A stretch of DNA of 64,000 nt from Inia geoffrensis (taxonomy: Eukaryota; Chordata; Mammalia; Artiodactyla; Iniidae): assembly GCA_036417435.1 (NCBI GenBank), contig CM070899.1, forward strand, positions 150,116,237-150,180,236, given 5' to 3'. The position numbers were made by a program, and so were the translations under genes. The notes under the pieces are model-generated. The model did no database searches, had not been told where the DNA came from, and saw only the letters and a list, made by a program, of their open reading frames with translations. Of the stretch, positions 23,802 through 36,890 are shown piece by piece; within the stretch, counting starts at the first letter, position 1; each line of letters starts with the position of its first letter.

Positions 23802-26800
23802 GACATAATCTTATGTGGGGTTTTCCTGGCACATTCCATTCTAATTTGCAACCTGGGAACATGACTTCCAGAAAGGCTCTGCTGCTCTAGTCATCAGATT
23901 TGGGAATGGAGAAATGCTGCCGCCTTGTGGCCATTTCGCACAATAGCACCTTTAAACTCAGTGCTAATGGTCACTAAATATTCACACTCATTGCTGGCCT
24001 GTAAATGACACCTGCCCTCAAAAAAAATCCTGGGGTCGAAAATCGACCAAAAAATTCAAAAGAGGGCAACCTTCCGAGAAGACAATTTCAAGAGGTTTAC
24101 TGTACTCACAGTTTTGTTTTCTGTTTATCACAGATATAAAAAGGTGTGGAAAAATGCTGAACAGAATTATTAAAGACATGCAAATCCCAATTACAAAAAC
24201 ATATCAGCTCACACCAGTCAGAATGGCCGTGAGCAAAATTTCTGCACAAAATAAATTCTGTAGGGGCTGTGGAGAAATGCATACCCTCGGTTCAAACAGG
24301 AACATGGTAAGAGCCAGTAATGGAAACACAAACAAGGTGCCTTGAAAAGGTAAATATTGAGCTACCATTCAATCAGGCATACCCACTTCAGGGCCTATCG
24401 CCTCAGAGGATGAAAATGAAACAGCCACAGGATAGCAATCCTGCACTCCAGCTATATTTACCATATCCAAGCTTTGGAAGCAAAGAAAATGTCCATCAAC
24501 AGGGGAATGCACAAGGAAGAAGTGGTCCATGTACACAATGGCATATGGCTCCAATACCAAATATAAATTCAAATTAAAAAACAAACATAAGTAAGGAGAC
24601 ATCAGCATTGGGTGGATTATCCGGGCACATTCCACTCTAATTTATAACCAAGGAACACCACTGGCAAGAAGGTCTGTCTCCCTTGTTACCAGAGTGGGGA
24701 AAGCAGAAATGCTGCCGCCCTCTGGCCGTTACCTGCAACAGCAGCCTTAAGACCTGAGCTAAGGGTCACTTTATATGCACAAGTACTGGAGGACTGTAAA
24801 TGAACCTGCCCTCAAAATGTCTTGAGGGAGGTAATGCCCAAAATATTACAAATTGCAGCACATACTTCAGGAAAATGACATGAAGAGGTAAGCTGCACCC
24901 ACAGATTGAGGAAAAAACGGACATGCCTGAAAACTCAATTTCAAGGGGTTAGGAGACCCATGCAAATCCAACCACAAAGAGGTATCAGCTCACACCAGGC
25001 AGAATAAACATCAGAAAAAAACACAAACAGTAAATGCTGAAGGGGTTGTGGAGAAGGGCATACCCTCAACTTTAAGTGGGACATAACCTGGTAAGAGCCA
25101 CAAATGAGAACAGAATGGACGTGCCTTTACAAGGTGAACATTGAGCTACCATATGATCCAGCAGGCCCACTCCTGGGCCTATAAGCTAAGAAGACAGATT
25201 TGGAAAGACACAGGCAGGCAAATCTGCATTCCAACTCTATTACAGTAGGCAAGACATGAAAGCAAGCAAAATGTCCATCAACGCATGAGTGGACAAAGAA
25301 GAACTGGTATATGTACACACGGATATTAGCCTAGGAAAAAATGACACAATTCCATTTGCAGCACCATAGATGAGTCTAGACGTAATCACGCAACTTGTAG
25401 TTAGTCAGAAAGAGAAAGACACATATCCTAGGATATCACTTTTAGGTGTTACCTAAAAATTGATACCAGTGAAGAGATTTCCACAGAGAAAGACAATCAC
25501 AGATTCATTAAACAAACTTATGGTTCACCAATGGAAAGGTGTGAGAATTGGATACTTTAGGCTATTGTGGTTAAGACACATGTACAAACACAGGTGAAGT
25601 ATATAATCACCAAAGACCATGGGAAAAGGATGCCAGGAAGAATAGACACATGGATATGTGTAAAAGAACCACATCTTGCACACGTACAACAAGCATAACA
25701 TTGTAATCAAACTTGCTGTGATAAAAAAATAAAAATTAAATTAATAAAACGAACAACAAGCAGTGAGACATAAACTTAAGGCACTGTTTCCTGGCATCTT
25801 CCATTCCAATTTGCAGCCTACAACACGATTTCCATGGAGACTCTGTTGCCCTAGTAAACAGATTTTATAAAGGAGAACTGCTGCCACATTGTGGCCGTTT
25901 CACACAACAGCAGCTTTAAACCCAGGGCTAATGGTCAGTTCATATTCAAAATAATTACAGGCCTGTAAATGACAACTGCCCTGAAAACAAATCCTGGGGT
26001 CGTATATCGACCAAAAAATTCAAGAGACATCCACAACTCAAAACGACAATTTCAAGAGGTCATTATACACACATTTGTCTTCTCTTACTTTTTCTTTCTT
26101 TTTTTTTTTTTGGTAAAACAAATGGGAATGGGAAAATGCTTAACATCAGGAATTAATGAAGTCATGCAAATCCAATCTACAAAAACGTTCACCTCACAAC
26201 CGTCAGAATGATCATCATGCAAAAACGTGTATAAAGAATAAATGCTGAAGGGGTTTTAGAGAACGGCGTACCCTCTTGCTGCTGTTGGGATGTAACCTGG
26301 TAACAGCCAGTATTGAGAACAGAATGGAGGTGCATTGCAAGGTAAAAATTGAGCTACCATATGATCTGGTAGGCCCACTGTTGGGCCTATCTCCTGAATA
26401 GACTAGAATCAAAAAGGCACAGGCTGGCAATCCTGCACTCCAGCATCATGTACCATAGCCAAGAATTGGAAAAAACCAAAATGTCCATCAACAGATAAAT
26501 GCACCAAAAACAAGTGGTCCATGTACACAATGGAGTATTAGCCAAGGAAAAGAATGAAACATTGCCGTTGGCACCACCATAGAAGGATCTAGAAATAATC
26601 AGCCCACTTGATCTAAGAAAGAACCCAAAAGACAGACATCCTATGACATCAGTTATAGGGGTTATCTAAATATTGAACCCATGAAATTATTTCCAAGAGA
26701 AGGACACACATGGATTTAGAACACAAAAAATATATTTAACCACATGGAATGGTGTAAGGAACATATGAATTAGGATACGGGGGTTAGCAGACATGTACTA

Positions 26801-28220
26801 ATACTTATGAAATATATAATCACAAAATACCTATGGAATACCAAGAGAGGCCTACTCCACACTCTGTAATGACCTACACGGGAAAGGATCCAAAGATGAA
26901 TAGATCGATGCCTAGATATAATGAACCAGATTCTGTACACCTAGAACACACACAATACTTTTATCAAATTTGCTCTGATAGTAAATAAAAATTAAATTTA
27001 AAACACAAGAAGTAAGGAGGTTTAAGCTCTTGGGGGTTTGCCCTGGCACATTTCTCTCGAATTTTAAGCCTGCTAACACAATTTCCAGGAAGACTCTCTT
27101 GCCCCAAAACCCAGATTTGGAAATGTAGGAATGCTGCCGCCTTGTGGCCGTTTCCCGCTAAAGCGGCTTTAAACCCACAGCTAACAGTCACTGAACACTC
27201 ACAAGGACTCAGGGCAGTAAAGGATACGTGACCTCAAAAAATGTCCTGGGCTGGGAATGGCCAAAAAAATTAAACACAGGCAAAGGTTTCAAGGAGATAG
27301 TATGAAGAGGCAAGTTTTACTCACTCTTTTTCCAAAAAAGAAAAATGGATAACAGCTCAACATCAGGAATTATTAGACTCATGCAAATGTAATTTACAAA
27401 AAGGATTCAACTCACACAAGTCAACTACCATCCGCAAAAAGTCAACAAACAATAAATGCCGAAGGGGTTTTAGAGAACTGCGTACCCTCTAACTGCTGGT
27501 GAGATGTAAAGTGGTAACAGCCCATAATGAGAACAGAAAGGAGTTGCATTTAAAAGTAAAAATTGAGCCAGCATTCCATCCAGCAGGGCCACCGCTGAGC
27601 CTCTCACCTGAGAAGACCAGAGTCGAGAAGACCCAGGCTGCAACAGCCGCACTGCAGCCATTTTCACAATAGCCAAGACACGGAAGCAAGCAAAACGTCC
27701 ATCAACACGTGAATGGATAAAGAAGTGGTCTATGTACACAAAGGCATATTAACAATGGAAAACAATGAAACACTGCTCTTTGAGGCACCATAGAGGAGCC
27801 TAGAGATAATCACAGAACATGAGGTAAGTCGGAAAGCAAAAGACATATATCCTATGATATCACTTATAGGCGTCATCTAACAACTGACAAAAATGAACAC
27901 ATTTCCACAGAGAAAGACACTCACAGACGAAGAAAACAAACTACGCTTATCTAAAAGGAAAGGTGGCAGAATGGATAAATTAAGATTAGGGTTATCAAAA
28001 GTATACAAATACATATTAAATATACATATCAAAAAGACCGACCATATAGCAAGGAAGGTCTACAGAACACTAGGCAATAATTTACATGGGAAGGGGATTT
28101 GTACATGAATATATATACATACATGGTACAAATGAACCAGACTGTGTACACGTAAGACAAAACACATTCTAATCGTTAGCCGGGTTAAAAAAAATTAAAA
28201 CATCGAACAAGAAGTAATGT
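23802..28220. repeat. Unit 6, Type 2 (no SINE)
   Basis: A 23802-24597, B 24598-25766, C 25767-27018, D 27019-28220. CTCF-like sites begin at 23915, 24710, 25879 and 27132. The SINE is absent and the target is intact and single at 27767-27781. From here the A subunit has 'acatatcagc' where the Type 1 units have 'acctatcagc', marking a separate lineage. Confidence 0.92.
27767..27781. other. Empty SINE target site, unit 6
   Basis: gaaacactgctcttt occurs once, directly followed by gaggcaccatagagg. This is the pre-insertion allele and confirms the 15-base duplication seen in the Type 1 units. Confidence 0.9.
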
Positions 28221-29133
28221 GACATAATCTTATGTGGGGTTTTCCTGGCACATTCCATTCTAATTTACAACCTGGGAACATGACTTCCAGGAAGGCTCTG
28301 CTGCTCTAGTCATCAGATTTGGGAATGGAGAAATGCTGCCGCCTTGTGGCCATTTCGCACAATAGCACCTTTAAACTCAGTGCTAATGGTCACTAAATAT
28401 TCACACTCATTGCTGGCCTGTAAATGACACCTGCCCTGAAAAAAAATCCTGGGGTCGAAAATCGACCAAAAAATTCAAAAGAGGGCAACCTTCCGAGAAG
28501 ACAATTTCAAGAGGTTTACTGTACTCACAGTTTTTTTTTCTGTTTTTTTTCCACAGATATAAAACAGGCTTTGAAAAATGCTGAACAGAATTATTAAAGA
28601 CATGCAAATCCCAATTACAAAAACATATCAGCTCACACCAGTCAGAATGGCCGTGAGCAAAATTTCTGCAAAAAATAAATTCTGTAGGGGCTGTGGAGAA
28701 ATGCATACCCTCGGTTCAAACAGGAACATGGTAAGAGCCAGTAATGGAAACACAAACAAGGTGCCTTGAAAAGGTAAATATTGAGCTACCATTCAATCAG
28801 GCATACCCACTTCAGGGCCTATCGCCTCAGAGGATGAAAATGAAAAAGCCACAGGATAGCAATCCTGCACTCCAGCTATATTTACCATATCCAAGCTTTG
28901 GAAGCAAAGAAAATGTCCATCAACAGGGGAATGCACAAGGAAGAAGTGGTCCATGTACACAATGGCATATGGCTCCAATACGAAATATAAATTCAAATTA
29001 AAAAACAAACATAAGTAAGGAGACATCAGCATTGGGTGGATTATCCGGGCACATTCCACTCTAATTTATAACCAAGGAACACCACTGGCAAGAAGGTCTG
29101 CCTCCCTTGTTACCAGAGTGGGGAAAGCAGAAA

Positions 29134-29152
29134 TGCTGCTGCCCTCTGGCCG
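29134..29152 (-). promoter_or_regulatory. Variant CTCF-like motif, unit 7 subunit B
   Basis: The plus strand reads TGCTGCTGCCCTCTGGCCG. The core CpG of other B copies is changed to TG, giving GGGCAGCAG on the motif strand. The same change occurs in the B copies of units 8 (32230), 11 (42222) and 12 (45318). Confidence 0.5.
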
Positions 29153-30221
29153 TTTCCTGCAACAGCAGCCTTAAGACCTGAGCTAAGGGTCACTTTATGT
29201 GCACAAGTACTGGAGGACTGTAAATGAACCTCCCCTCAAAATGTCTTGAGGGAGGTAATGCCCAAAATATTACAAATTGCAGCACATACTTCAGGAAAAT
29301 GACATGAAGAGGTAAGCTGCACCCACAGATTGAGGAAAAAACGGACATGCCTGAAAACTCAATTTCAAGGGGTTAGGAGACCCATGCAAATCCAACCACA
29401 AAGAGGTATCAGCTCACACCAGGCAGAATAAACATCAGAAGAAACCACAAACAGTAAATGCTGAAGGGGTTGTGGAGAAGGGCATACCCTCAACTTTAAG
29501 TGGGACGTAACCTGGTAAGAGCCGCAAATGAGAACAGAATGGACGTGCCTTTACAAGGTGAACATTGAGCTACCATATGACCCAGCAGGCCCACTCCTGG
29601 GCCTATAAGCTAAGAAGACAGATTTGGAAAGACACAGGCAGGCAAATCTGCATTGCAACTCTATTACAGTAGCCAAGACATGAAAGCAACCAAAACATCC
29701 ATCAACACGTGAGTGGACAAAGAAGAACTGGTATATGTACACACGGATATTAGCCAAGGAAAAAATGACACAATTCCATTTGCAGCACCATAGATGAGTC
29801 TAGACGTAATCACGCAACTTGTAGTTAGTCAGAAAGAGAAAGACACATATCCTAGGATATCACTTATAGGTGTTACCTCAAAATTGATACCAGTGAAGAG
29901 ATTTCCACAGAGAAAGGCAATCACGGATTCATTAAACAAACTTATGGTTCACCAATGGAAAGGTGTGAGAATTGGATACTTTAGGCTCTTGTGGTTAAGA
30001 CACATGTACAAACAGAGGTGAAGTATATAATCACCAAAGACCATGGGAAAAGGATCCCAGGAAGAAAAGACACATGGATATGTGTAAAAGAACCACATCT
30101 TGCACACGTACCACAAGCATAACATTGTAATCAAACTTGCTGTGATAAAAAAATAAAAATTAAATTAATAAAACGAACAACAAGCAGCGAGACATAAACT
30201 GAAGGCACTGTTTCCTGGCAT

Positions 30222-30234
30222 CTTCCAGGAAGAT
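30222..30234. other. C/D deletion junction, unit 7
   Basis: C sequence '..ctggcatcttcca' runs directly into 'ggaagatgctgccgcc' of D. 'ttcca' and 'ggaa' are shared by C and D near the breakpoints, so a microhomology or unequal-exchange origin is plausible. The junction is identical in units 11 and 12. Confidence 0.75.
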
Positions 30235-30867
30235 GCTGCCGCCTTGTGGCCGTTTCCCGCTAAAGCGGCTTTAAACCCACAGCTAACAGTCACTTAACAC
30301 TCACAAGGACTCAGGGCAGTAAAGGACACGTGACCTCAAAAAATGTCCTGGGCTGGGAATGGCCAAAAAAATTAAACACAGGCAAAGGTTTCAAGGAGAT
30401 AGTATGAAGAGGCAAGTTTTACTCACTCTTTCTCCAAAAAAGAAAAATGGATAACAGCTCAACATCAGGGATTATTAGACTCATGCAAATCTAATTTACA
30501 AAAAGGATTCAACTCACACAATCAACTACCATCCGCAAAAAGTCAACAAACAATAAATGCCGAAGGGGTTTTAGAGAACTGCGTACCCTCTAACTGCTGG
30601 TGAGATGTAAAGTGGTAACAGCCCATAATGAGAACAGAAAGGAGTTGCATTTAAAAGTACAAATTAAGCCAGCATTCCATCCAGCAGGGCCACCGCTGAG
30701 CTTCTCACCTGAGAAGACCAGAGTCGAGAAGACCCAGGCTGCAACAGCCGCACTGCAGCCATTTTCACAATAGCCAAGACACGGAAGCAAGCAAAACGTC
30801 CATCAACACGTGAATGGATAAAGAAGTGGTCTATGTACACAAAGCCATATTAACAATGGACAACAAT

Positions 30868-30882
30868 GAAACACTGCTCTTT
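30868..30882. other. Empty SINE target site, unit 7
   Basis: A single copy of gaaacactgctcttt with no insertion. Confidence 0.88.
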
Positions 30883-31321
30883 GAGGCACCATAGAGGAGC
30901 CTAGAGATAATCACAGAACATGAGGTAAGTCGGAAAGCAAAAGACGTATATCCTATGATATCACTTGTAGGTGTCATCTAACAACTGACAAAAATGAACA
31001 CATTTCCACAGAGAAAGACACTCACAGACGAAGAAAACAAACTACGCTTATCTAAAAGGAAAGGTGGCGGAATGGATAAATTAAGACTAGGGTTATCAAA
31101 AGTATACAAATACATATTAAATATACATATCAAAAAGACCGACCATATAGCAAGGAAGGGCTACAGAACACTAGGCAATAATTTACATGGGAAGTGGATT
31201 TGTACATGAATATATATACATGCATGGTACAAATGAACCAGACTGTGTACACGTAAGACAAAAAACATTCTAATCATTAGCCGGGTTAAAAAAAATTAAA
31301 ACATCGAACAAGAAGTAATGT

Positions 31322-33057
31322 GACATAATCTTATGTGGGGTTTTCCTGGCACATTCCATTCTAATTTACAACCTGGGAACATGACTTCCAGGAAGGCTCT
31401 GCTGCTCTAGTCATCAGATTTGGGAATGGAGAAATGCTGCCGCCTTGTGGCCATTTCGCACAATAGCAGCTTTAAACTCAGTGCTAATGGTCACTAAATA
31501 TTCACACTCATTGCTGGCCTGTAAATGACACCTGCCCTCAAAAAAAATCCTGGGGTCGAAAATCGACCAAAAAATTCAAAAGAGGGCAACCTTCCGAGAA
31601 GACAATTTCAAGAGGTTTACTGTACTCACAGTTTTTTTTTCTGTTTATCACAGATACAAAAAGTTGTGGAAAAATGCTGAACAGAATTATTAAAGACATG
31701 CAAATCCCAATTACAAAAACATATCAGCTCACACCAGTCAGAATGGCCGTGAGCAAAATTTCTGCAAAAAATAAATTCTGTAGGGGCTGTGGAGAAATGC
31801 ATACCCTCGGTTCAAACAGGAACATGGTAAGAGCCAGTAATGGAAACACAAACAAGGTGCCTTGAAAAGGTAAATATTGAGCTACCATTCAATCAGGCAT
31901 ACCCACTTCAGGGCCTATCGCCTCAGAGGATGAAAATGAAAAAGCCACAGGATAGCAATCCTGCACTCCAGCTATATTTACCATATCCAAGCTTTGGAAG
32001 CAAAGAAAATGTCCATCAACAGGGGAATGCACAAGGAAGAAGTGGTCCATGTACACAATGGCATATGGCTCCAATACCAAATATAAATTCAAATTAAAAA
32101 ACAAACATAAGTAAGGAGACATCAGCATTGGGTGGATTATCCGGGCACATTCCACTCTAATTTATAACCAAGGAACACCACTGGCAAGAAGGTCTGCCTC
32201 CCTTGTTACCAGAGTGGGGAAAGCAGAAATGCTGCTGCCCTCTGGCCGTTTCCTGCAACAGCAGCCTTAAGACCTGAGCTAAGGGTCACTTTATGTGCAC
32301 AAGTACTGGAGGACTGTAAATGAACCTGCCCTCAAAATGTCTTGAGGGAGGTAATGCCCAAAATATTACAAATTGCAGCACATACTTCAGGAAAATGACA
32401 TGAAGAGGTAAGCTGCACCCACAGATTGAGGAAAAAACGGACATGCCTGAAAACTCAATTTCAAGGGGTTAGGAGACCCATGCAAATCCAACCACAAAGA
32501 GGTATCAGCTCACACCAGGCAGAATAAACATCAGAAGAAACCACAAACAGTAAATGCTGAAGGGGTTGTGGAGAAGGGCATACCCTCAACTTTAAGTGGG
32601 ACGTAACCTGGTAAGAGCCGCAAATGAGAACAGAATGGACGTGCCTTTACAAGGTGAACATTGAGCTACCATATGACCCAGCAGGCCCACTCCTGGGCCT
32701 ATAAGCTAAGAAGACAGATTTGGAAAGACACAGGCAGGCAAATCTGCATTGCAACTCTATTACAGTAGCCAAGACATGAAAGCAACCAAAACATCCATCA
32801 ACACGTGAGTGGACAAAGAAGAACTGGTATATGTACACACGGATATTAGCCAAGGAAAAAATGACACAATTCCATTTGCAGCACCATAGATGAGTCTAGA
32901 CGTAATCACGCAACTTGTAGTTAGTCAGAAAGAGAAAGACACATATCCTAGGATATCACTTATAGGTGTTACCTCAAAATTGATACCAGTGAAGAGATTT
33001 CCACAGAGAAAGGCAATCACGGATTCATTAAACAAACTTATGGTTCACCAATGGAAA
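31322..33057. repeat. Unit 8, partial, Type 3-like, cut by gap
   Basis: A 31322-32117 and the first 940 bp of B (32118-33057) are present; the rest is in the gap. CTCF-like sites begin at 31435 and 32230 (B variant with TG). B carries the Type 3 markers 'caacacgtgagtgg' and 'ttacctcaaaattg'. Whether its C is deleted cannot be seen. Confidence 0.85.
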
Positions 33058-33257
33058 NNNNNNNNNNNNNNNNNNNNNNNNNNNNNNNNNNNNNNNNNNN
33101 NNNNNNNNNNNNNNNNNNNNNNNNNNNNNNNNNNNNNNNNNNNNNNNNNNNNNNNNNNNNNNNNNNNNNNNNNNNNNNNNNNNNNNNNNNNNNNNNNNNN
33201 NNNNNNNNNNNNNNNNNNNNNNNNNNNNNNNNNNNNNNNNNNNNNNNNNNNNNNNNN
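33058..33257. other. Assembly gap (200 N)
   Basis: Exactly 200 N. The left side stops 940 bp into a B subunit; the right side starts 10 bp before the next B. A 200-base span cannot restore repeat phase, so this is a placeholder length. If phase is kept, at least about 2.1 kb (short unit) or 3.4 kb (long unit) is missing. Confidence 0.97.
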
Positions 33258-36200
33258 TAAGTAAGGAGACATCAGCATTGGGTGGATTATCCGGGCACAT
33301 TCCACTCTAATTTATAACCAAGGAACACCACTGGCAAGAAGGTCTGTCTCCCTTGTTATCAGAGTGGGGAAAGCAGAAATGCTGCCGCCCTCTGGCCGTT
33401 ACCTGCAACAGCAGCCTTAAGACCTGAGCTAAGGGTCACTTTATATGCACAAGTACTGGAGGACTGTAAATGAACCTGCCCTCAAAATGTCTTGAGGGAG
33501 GTAATGCCCAAAATATTACAAATTGCAGCACATACTTCAGGAAAATGACATGAAGAGGTAAGCTGCACCCACAGATTGAGGAAAAAACGGACATGCCTGA
33601 AAACTCAATTTCAAGGGGTTAGGAGACCCATGCAAATCCAACCACAAAGAGGTATCAGCTCACACCAGGCAGAATAAACATCAGAAAAAAACACAAACAG
33701 TAAATGCTGAAGGGGTTGTGGAGAAGGGCATACCCTCAACTTTAAGTGGGACATAACCTGGTAAGAGCCACAAATGAGAACAGAATGGACGTGCCTTTAC
33801 AAGGTGAACATTGAGCTACCATATGATCCAGCAGGCCCACTCCTGGGCCTATAAGCTAAGAAGACAGATTTGGAAAGACACAGGCAGGCAAATCTGCATT
33901 CCAACTCTATTACAGTAGGCAAGACATGAAAGCAAGCAAAATGTCCATCAACGCATGAGTGGACAAAGAAGAACTGGTATATGTACACACGGATATTAGC
34001 CTAGGAAAAAATGACACAATTCCATTTGCAGCACCATAGATGAGTCTAGACGTAATCACGCAACTTGTAGTTAGTCAGAAAGAGAAAGACACATATCCTA
34101 GGATATCACTTTTAGGTGTTACCTAAAAATTGATACCAGTGAAGAGATTTCCACAGAGAAAGACAATCACAGATTCATTAAACAAACTTATGGTTCACCA
34201 ATGGAAAGGTGTGAGAATTGGATACTTTAGGCTATTGTGGTTAAGACACATGTACAAACACAGGTGAAGTATATAATCACCAAAGACCATGGGAAAAGGA
34301 TGCCAGGAAGAATAGACACATGGATATGTGTAAAAGAACCACATCTTGCACACGTACAACAAGCATAACATTGTAATCAAACTTGCTGTGATAAAAAAAT
34401 AAAAATTAAATTAATAAAACGAACAACAAGCAGTGAGACATAAACTTAAGGCACTGTTTCCTGGCATCTTCCATTCCAATTTGCAGCCTACAACACGATT
34501 TCCATGGAGACTCTGTTGCCCTAGTAAACAGATTTTATAAAGGAGAACTGCTGCCACATTGTGGCCGTTTTACACAACAGCAGCTTTAAACCCAGGGCTA
34601 ATGGTCAGTTCATATTCAAAATAATTACAGGCCTGTAAATGACAACTGCCCTGAAAACAAATCCTGGGGTCGTATATCGACCAAAAAATTCAAGAGACAT
34701 CCACAACTCAAAACGACAATTTCAAGAGGTCATTATACACACATTTGTCTTCTCTTACTTTTTCTTTCTTTTTTTTTTTTTGGTAAAACAAATGGGAATG
34801 GGAAAATGCTTAACATCAGGAATTAATGAAGTCATGCAAATCCAATCTACAAAAACGTTCACCTCACAACCGTCAGAATGATCATCATGCAAAAACGTGT
34901 ATAAAGAATAAATGCTGAAGGGGTTTTAGAGAACGGCGTACCCTCTTGCTGCTGTTGGGATGTAACCTGGTAACAGCCAGTATTGAGAACAGAATGGAGG
35001 TGCATTGCAAGGTAAAAATTGAGCTACCATATGATCTGGTAGGCCCACTGTTGGGCCTATCTCCTGAATAGACTAGAATCAAAAAGGCACAGGCTGGCAA
35101 TCCTGCACTCCAGCATCATGTACCATAGCCAAGAATTGGAAAAAACCAAAATGTCCATCAACAGATAAATGCACCAAAAACAAGTGGTCCATGTACACAA
35201 TGGAGTATTAGCCAAGGAAAAGAATGAAACATTGCCGTTGGCACCACCATAGAAGGATCTAGAAATAATCAGCCCACTTGATCTAAGAAAGAACCCAAAA
35301 GACAGACATCCTATGACATCAGTTATAGGGGTTATCTAAATATTGAACCCATGAAATTATTTCCAAGAGAAGGACACACATGGATTTAGAACACAAAAAA
35401 TATATTTAACCACATGGAATGGTGTAAGGAACATATGAATTAGGATACGGGGGTTAGCAGACATGTACTAATACTTATGAAATATATAATCACAAAATAC
35501 CTATGGAATACCAAGAGAGGCCTACTCCACACTCTGTAATGACCTACACGGGAAAGGATCCAAAGATGAATAGATCGATGCCTAGATATAATGAACCAGA
35601 TTCTGTACACCTAGAACACACACAATACTTTTATCAAATTTGCTCTGATAGTAAATAAAAATTAAATTTAAAACACAAGAAGTAAGGAGGTTTAAGCTCT
35701 TGGGGGTTTGCCCTGGCACATTTCTCTCGAATTTTAAGCCTGCTAACACAATTTCCAGGAAGGCTCTCTTGCCCCAAAACCCAGATTTGGAAATGTAGGA
35801 ATGCTGCCGCCTTGTGGCCGTTTCCCGCTAAAGCGGCTTTAAACCCACAGCTAACAGTCACTGAACACTCACAAGGACTCAGGGCAGTAAAGGATACGTG
35901 ACCTCAAAAAATGTCCTGGGCTGGGAATGGCCAAAAAAATTAAACACAGGCAAAGGTTTCAAGGAGATAGTATGAAGAGGCAAGTTTTACTCACTCTTTT
36001 TCCAAAAAAGAAAAATGGATAACAGCTCAACATCAGGGAATATTAGACTCATGCAAATCTAATTTACAAAAAGGATTCAACTCACACAAGTCAACTACCA
36101 TCCGCAAAAAGTCAACAAACAATAAATGCCGAAGGGGTTTTAGAGAACTGCGTACCCTCTAACTGCTGGTGAGATGTAAAGTGGTAACAGCCCATAATGA

Positions 36201-36890
36201 GAACAGAAAGGAGTTGCATTTAAAAGTACAAATTGAGCCAGCATTCCATCCAGCAGGGCCACCGCTGAGCTTCTCACCTGAGAAGACCAGAGTCGAGAAG
36301 ACCCAGGCTGCAACAGCCGCACTGCAGCCATTTTCACAATAGCCAAGACATGGAAGCAAGCAAAACGTCCATCAACACGTGAATGGATAAAGAAGTGGTC
36401 TATGTACACAAAGGCATATTAACAATGGAAAACAATGAAACACTGCTCTTTGAGGCACCATAGAGGAGCCTAGAGATAATCACAGAACATGAGGTAAGTC
36501 GGAAAGCAAAAGACATATATCCTATGATATCACTTATAGGCGTCATCTAACAACTGACAAAAATGAACACATTTCCACAGAGAAAGAAACTCACAGACGA
36601 AGAAAACAAACTACGCTTATCTAAAAGGAAAGGTGGCAGAATGGATAAATTAAGATTAGGGTTATCAAAAGTATACAAATACATATTAAATATACATATC
36701 AAAAAGACCGACCATATAGCAAGGAAGGTCTACAGAACACTAGGCAATAATTTACATGGGAAGGGGATTTGTACATGAATATATATACATACATGGTACA
36801 AATGAACCAGACTGTGTACACGTAAGACAAAACACATTCTAATCGTTAGCCGGGTTAAAAAAAATTAAAACATCGAACAAGAAGTAATGT
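33258..36890. repeat. Unit 9, partial, Type 2 (starts at gap)
   Basis: B 33268-34436, C 34437-35688, D 35689-36890. CTCF-like sites begin at 33380, 34549 and 35802. Nearly identical to unit 10, sharing 'catcagggaatatt' in D, and distinct from unit 6. The empty SINE site is at 36437-36451. Confidence 0.9.
36437..36451. other. Empty SINE target site, unit 9
   Basis: A single gaaacactgctcttt followed by gaggcacc. Confidence 0.88.

Larger units (their letters stand above)
28221..31321. repeat. Unit 7, Type 3 (short, C deleted)
   Basis: A 28221-29021, B 29022-30190, C/D fusion 30191-31321. CTCF-like sites begin at 28334 (A), 29134 (B variant) and 30234 (D). About 1.33 kb is missing compared with Type 2, removing C from its 32nd base to the D motif. 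The A subunit has an unusual patch at about 28531-28577 with a second T-run and 'aaaacaggctttg'. The empty SINE site is at 30868-30882. Confidence 0.9.

Noticed and set aside
32890..33264. Apparent 124-codon frame and overlapping frames across the N stretch
   Set aside because: They exist only because N codons were read as open; there is no real sequence.
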